Program-made: the position numbers and the translations under genes | Part shown: positions 10,935 to 13,606 of the stretch, one piece after another | How the letters are laid out: every line of letters starts with the position of its first letter | How positions within the stretch are numbered: the first letter of the stretch is position 1 | Origin: DATEOR01 sp046734455 | GTDB lineage: Bacteria; Actinomycetota; Thermoleophilia; Gaiellales; Gaiellaceae | Direction of reading: 5' to 3' | Assembly (NCBI GenBank): GCA_046734455.1 | Contig: JBKPRJ010000002.1 | Coordinates: 1-13,606 of the forward strand | Length of the DNA stretch: 13,606 bases | Notes under the pieces: generated by a model | Told to the model about the DNA's origin: nothing | What the model saw: only the letters and a program-made list of their open reading frames with translations | Databases searched by the model: none

Positions 10935-13486
10935 CACGCGTTGCACTGAGGGGCCTCTGGGGCCGGAAGCTTCGCACCATCCTCACGGCGATCGCGATCG
11001 TTCTCGGCGTCGCGCTCGTGGCCGGCACCCTGGTGCTGACCGACTCGATCGACAAGGCGTTCGACTCGATCTTCACCGATTCCCGCCAGGGCTCGAGCGT
11101 CGTCATCAGCGGTAAGTCGGCGTTCGACCTCACCGACGACAGCGGCGCGACCGCGCCTCCGCTGAACGAATCGCTTCTCCAGTCGGTCAGGTCGCAACCG
11201 GACGTTGCCGAGGCGGAAGGAAGCGTCTCGGGCGACGCCCAGATCATCGGGGACGACGGCAAGGCGATCGTCTACGGCGGAGCGCCGAACCTCGGCTTCT
11301 CGATCGCAAACGGAGACAGCCGCTTCAACCCGCTCACACTCACCGAGGGTGAGTGGCCGACCGGGGACGAGGTCGTCATCGACGGATCGACCGCGGACAA
11401 AGAGGGATTCAAGATCGGCGACACCGTCGGCGTCCAGGGGCGCGGCCGCGTTGAGGATCTGCGCATCTCGGGCATCGTGAAGTTCGGCTCGGTCTCGACG
11501 ATCGGAGGCGCAACGCTTGCCGGCTTCGACCTCCGGACGGCCCAGCGGATCTTCGGAAGAGAGGGAAAGCTCGACGAAATCGCCGTCGCCGCGAAGCCGG
11601 GCGTGTCGGACAGTCAGGTAGCTGCCGAGCTCAGATCCGTACTGCCGCAGGACACCCAGGTGCGCACCGGAGCCGAGCAGGCGAAGAACGACGCAAAGGA
11701 CACGGACGAGTTCATCACCTTCCTGCGGACGTTCCTGCTTTCCTTCGGCGGCATCGCGCTCTTCGTCGGCGCGTTCGTGATCGCAAACTCACTCTCGATC
11801 ACCATCGCCCAACGCACGCGTGAGCTCGCGACTCTGCGGACGATCGGCGCCTCCCGCCGCCAAGTTCTGAAATCCATCCTGATCGAGTCTCTCGTCGTCG
11901 GCGTGCTCGCCTCGGTCGTGGGCCTCTTCCTCGGCCTCGGGCTTGCCAAGGGCCTCTTCTGGCTCTTCGACGCGATCGGGTTCACGCTTCCGAACAGCGG
12001 CCTCACGTTCGAGACACGCACGGCCATCGTCGCGCTCGTCGTCGGCATCATCGTCACGGTGGGCGCGAGCCTGCGGCCGGCGATCCGAGCCACGAGGGTT
12101 CCGCCGATCGCCGCAGCGCGCGAAGGCGCCACGCTGCCGGAGTCGCGCTTCGCCCGTTTCAGGGTCCCCGCGGCCGTGCTTCTGACCGTGATCGGCTTCG
12201 CCCTCGTCATCTACGGGCTCTTCGGCAGCGGGCTCGGCACCGCGGCGATCCTCATCTCCATGGGAGCAGGCGCGCTGCTCGTCTTCATCGGGGTCGCGCT
12301 CTTCGCTTCCAAGCTCGTGCCTGGGCTCGCAACGATTCTCGGCTGGCCCACGGCTCGTCTCGGCGGAGCGTCGGGCCAGCTCGCGCGTGGCAACGCCAAG
12401 CGCAATCCACAGCGAACGGCCTCGACCGCTGCCGCGCTCATGATCGGGCTCGCGCTCGTGACGCTCGTTGCGGTACTGGGGCAGGGAATTCGCTCGAGCT
12501 TCACCGGGGCGGTGGACAAGATCTTCGTCTCCGACTACGCGATCACGGCGCAGAACAACTTCTCCCCGATCCCCACCGACGCAGCCGACGCCGCCGAGCG
12601 CGCGCCCGGTGTCCAGGCAGTCGCAAGCGTCCGCGCGGGACAGGCACTCGTTTTCGGAAGCGTCCAGAACGTCACCGCGGTGACCCCCAACGCCGGCGAC
12701 GCGATCGCGCTCGACTGGACAGATGGCTCGCAGGCCGTCTTCTCGGAGCTGGGCGAGGATGGCGCTTTTATCGACAACGGCTACGCGGAGAAGCACGATC
12801 TCCAGATCGGGTCTCCGATCAAGATCACGGTTCCGAGCGGCGAGGTCGTGTCGCTCGTGGTCAAGGGGATCTTCGATCCGCCTGCCGGCGGCTCACCGTT
12901 CGGGACCGTGACCTTCTCGAGCGCGACGTTCGACGCGAACTACGACCAACCGGAGAATCTCTTCTCGTTCGTGAAGATGGACGGCGGCGTCACCGACGCT
13001 AACACGCAGGCGCTCGACGCCGCACTGAAGGACTTCCCGAACGCGAAGGCCCAGACGCGGGCGGAGTTCAAGGACAACCAGGTCGGGTTCCTGAACAACA
13101 TCCTGAACGTCCTCTACATCCTGCTGGCCCTGTCGGTGATCGTGAGCCTCTTCGGCATCATCAACACGCTCGCACTGACCGTCTTCGAGCGGACACGCGA
13201 GATCGGAACGCTTCGCGCGGTGGGAATGACCCGCCGTCAGGTGCGGCGGATGATCCGCTACGAGAGCGTCATCACCGCGCTCATCGGGGCTGCTCTCGGA
13301 ATCATCCTGGGGATCGTCCTCGCCGGGCTCCTGACGGCCCGCATCGACTTCATCAACTTCGCCGTCCCGGTCTCGCAGATCATCGTCTTCGCGATCGCCG
13401 CGATCATTGTCGGCATCGTGGCGGCGATCCTGCCCGCCCGCCGTGCGGCGAAGCTGAACGTCCTCCAGGCGCTGCAGTACGAGTAG
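10931..13486 (+). CDS. FtsX-like ABC permease, duplicated architecture
   Basis: An 851-residue membrane protein, partner of the preceding ATPase. It has two FtsX/MacB units: helix 1 (about 16-38, after the cytoplasmic RGLWGRKLRTIL), an extracytoplasmic MacB_PCD-like domain (about 40-260), three helices (about 266-390, with QRTRELATLRTIGASRRQV as the coupling segment), two extra helices (about 412-460), then a second unit beginning RNPQRTASTAAALMIGLAL, an outer domain (about 520-715) and three final helices (about 725-840, with 'FERTREIGTLRAVGMTRRQV'). It ends PARRAAKLNVLQALQYE, the usual FtsX finish. About ten helices in all. This long form is common in actinobacteria. The two TRE(L/I)-TLR-x-(I/V)-G motifs are internal homologues that touch the ATPase dimer. 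Start overlaps the ATPase stop; a strong terminator lies just downstream. Confidence 0.95.
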   Translation: MTRVALRGLWGRKLRTILTAIAIVLGVALVAGTLVLTDSIDKAFDSIFTDSRQGSSVVISGKSAFDLTDDSGATAPPLNESLLQSVRSQPDVAEAEGSVSGDAQIIGDDGKAIVYGGAPNLGFSIANGDSRFNPLTLTEGEWPTGDEVVIDGSTADKEGFKIGDTVGVQGRGRVEDLRISGIVKFGSVSTIGGATLAGFDLRTAQRIFGREGKLDEIAVAAKPGVSDSQVAAELRSVLPQDTQVRTGAEQAKNDAKDTDEFITFLRTFLLSFGGIALFVGAFVIANSLSITIAQRTRELATLRTIGASRRQVLKSILIESLVVGVLASVVGLFLGLGLAKGLFWLFDAIGFTLPNSGLTFETRTAIVALVVGIIVTVGASLRPAIRATRVPPIAAAREGATLPESRFARFRVPAAVLLTVIGFALVIYGLFGSGLGTAAILISMGAGALLVFIGVALFASKLVPGLATILGWPTARLGGASGQLARGNAKRNPQRTASTAAALMIGLALVTLVAVLGQGIRSSFTGAVDKIFVSDYAITAQNNFSPIPTDAADAAERAPGVQAVASVRAGQALVFGSVQNVTAVTPNAGDAIALDWTDGSQAVFSELGEDGAFIDNGYAEKHDLQIGSPIKITVPSGEVVSLVVKGIFDPPAGGSPFGTVTFSSATFDANYDQPENLFSFVKMDGGVTDANTQALDAALKDFPNAKAQTRAEFKDNQVGFLNNILNVLYILLALSVIVSLFGIINTLALTVFERTREIGTLRAVGMTRRQVRRMIRYESVITALIGAALGIILGIVLAGLLTARIDFINFAVPVSQIIVFAIAAIIVGIVAAILPARRAAKLNVLQALQYE

Positions 13487-13495
13487 GAGCTATTC

Positions 13496-13529
13496 GAGAG
13501 GGGCCCGGTTTCACGACCGGGCCCCTCTC
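13496..13529 (+). terminator. Strong hairpin terminator of the ABC operon
   Basis: A perfect 14-bp stem, GAGAGGGGCCCGGT against ACCGGGCCCCTCTC, with a TTCACG loop, starting ten bases after the permease stop. It is followed by TAGG rather than a T tract. The last stem base touches the -10 element of the next gene. Confidence 0.85.
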
Positions 13530-13535
13530 TAGGCT
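13530..13535 (+). promoter_or_regulatory. -10 element (TAGGCT) of a leaderless channel gene
   Basis: TAGGCT, then exactly 6 bases (TGCCGT), then GTG at 13542. It begins directly after the terminator stem, so any -35 contact would lie inside the terminator. Confidence 0.6.
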
Positions 13536-13541
13536 TGCCGT

Positions 13542-13606
13542 GTGTCGAAGGGCAGGCTCGAAGCGTTCTCGGACGGGGTCTTCGCGATCGCGATCACGCT
13601 GCTCGT
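13542..13606 (+). CDS. TMEM175-type (DUF1211) potassium channel, N-terminal fragment
   Basis: Only 21 codons are present, reading 'SKGRLEAFSDGVFAIAITLL' after the start. The R-x-x-x-F-S-D motif in the first helix followed by G-V-F-A-I-A-I-T-L-L is diagnostic of the TMEM175/DUF1211 family, whose bacterial members form tetrameric K+-permeable channels with two such helices per pore subunit. The rest lies beyond the right edge. The GTG is set by the TAGGCT-N6-GTG spacing and by the short N-terminus usual in the family; no Shine-Dalgarno site is present. The family call is strong despite the short stretch. Confidence 0.8.
   Translation, partial: MSKGRLEAFSDGVFAIAITLL

Noticed and set aside
11789..12796. 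335-residue minus-strand open frame inside the ABC permease
   Set aside because: It is antisense to conserved FtsX segments and shows low-complexity Arg/Glu/Asp composition.
1..13606. Search for CRISPR arrays, tRNA genes, IS ends and defence genes
   Set aside because: No regularly spaced repeats, cloverleaf-like sequence, transposase or recognised defence protein was seen. The neighbourhood reads as ordinary core and transport genes.

Overview
This window looks like chromosomal DNA from a high-GC actinobacterium. The compact gene style, the many GTG starts, the kinds of proteins and the phrasing of several conserved motifs suggest Thermoleophilia (Solirubrobacterales or Gaiellales). That placement is inferred from sequence style; there is no rRNA or other phylogenetic marker here to prove it. 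No tRNA, rRNA, CRISPR array, insertion sequence or phage gene was found.

Layout. At the left edge is the N-terminal part of an FAD-linked oxidase (minus strand). Its codon choice is richer in A/T than that of the other genes, and beside it lies a short C-terminal scrap of a DUF2339-like membrane protein, as if an insertion or rearrangement had cut that gene. Next come a ParB/Srx-domain protein (minus) and, divergently, a secreted subtilisin-type protease with an unusually strong G-rich ribosome binding site, closed by a hairpin terminator. A flippase-like membrane protein (LPG synthase TM-domain family) and an unrecognised 200-residue membrane-anchored protein follow. They converge on a compact glutamyl-tRNA synthetase, which is divergent from endonuclease IV (nfo). 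Nfo converges with an uncharacterised cysteine-rich protein that probably shares a transcript with an upstream HAD hydrolase. The HAD gene is divergent from a CAX-type calcium/proton exchanger. This meets a two-helix membrane protein with an extracytoplasmic domain, itself divergent from a MacB/LolD-type ABC ATPase and its FtsX-like permease, which are translationally coupled. A strong terminator ends that operon and abuts the promoter of a TMEM175-type potassium channel gene running off the right edge.

The genes do not form one pathway. They are mainly housekeeping and envelope or transport functions, arranged as single genes or pairs on alternating strands. The only clear functional unit is the ABC ATPase plus permease, a likely exporter or lipid/lipoprotein-handling complex.

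The most striking non-coding signal is a recurrent start-site architecture: TA-N3-T placed exactly 6 nt before a GTG start in four cases, and 7 to 10 nt before the start in four more. This is the signature of leaderless transcription. In two divergent pairs the opposing -10 elements overlap on the same few base pairs, giving symmetric bidirectional promoters. Convergent neighbours also repeatedly share a 4-bp CTAG or TTAG containing both stop codons. No wholly new multi-gene system was recognised; the best unexplained proteins are the nine-cysteine protein, the 200-residue membrane protein and the glutamyl-tRNA synthetase lacking its zinc-binding segment.
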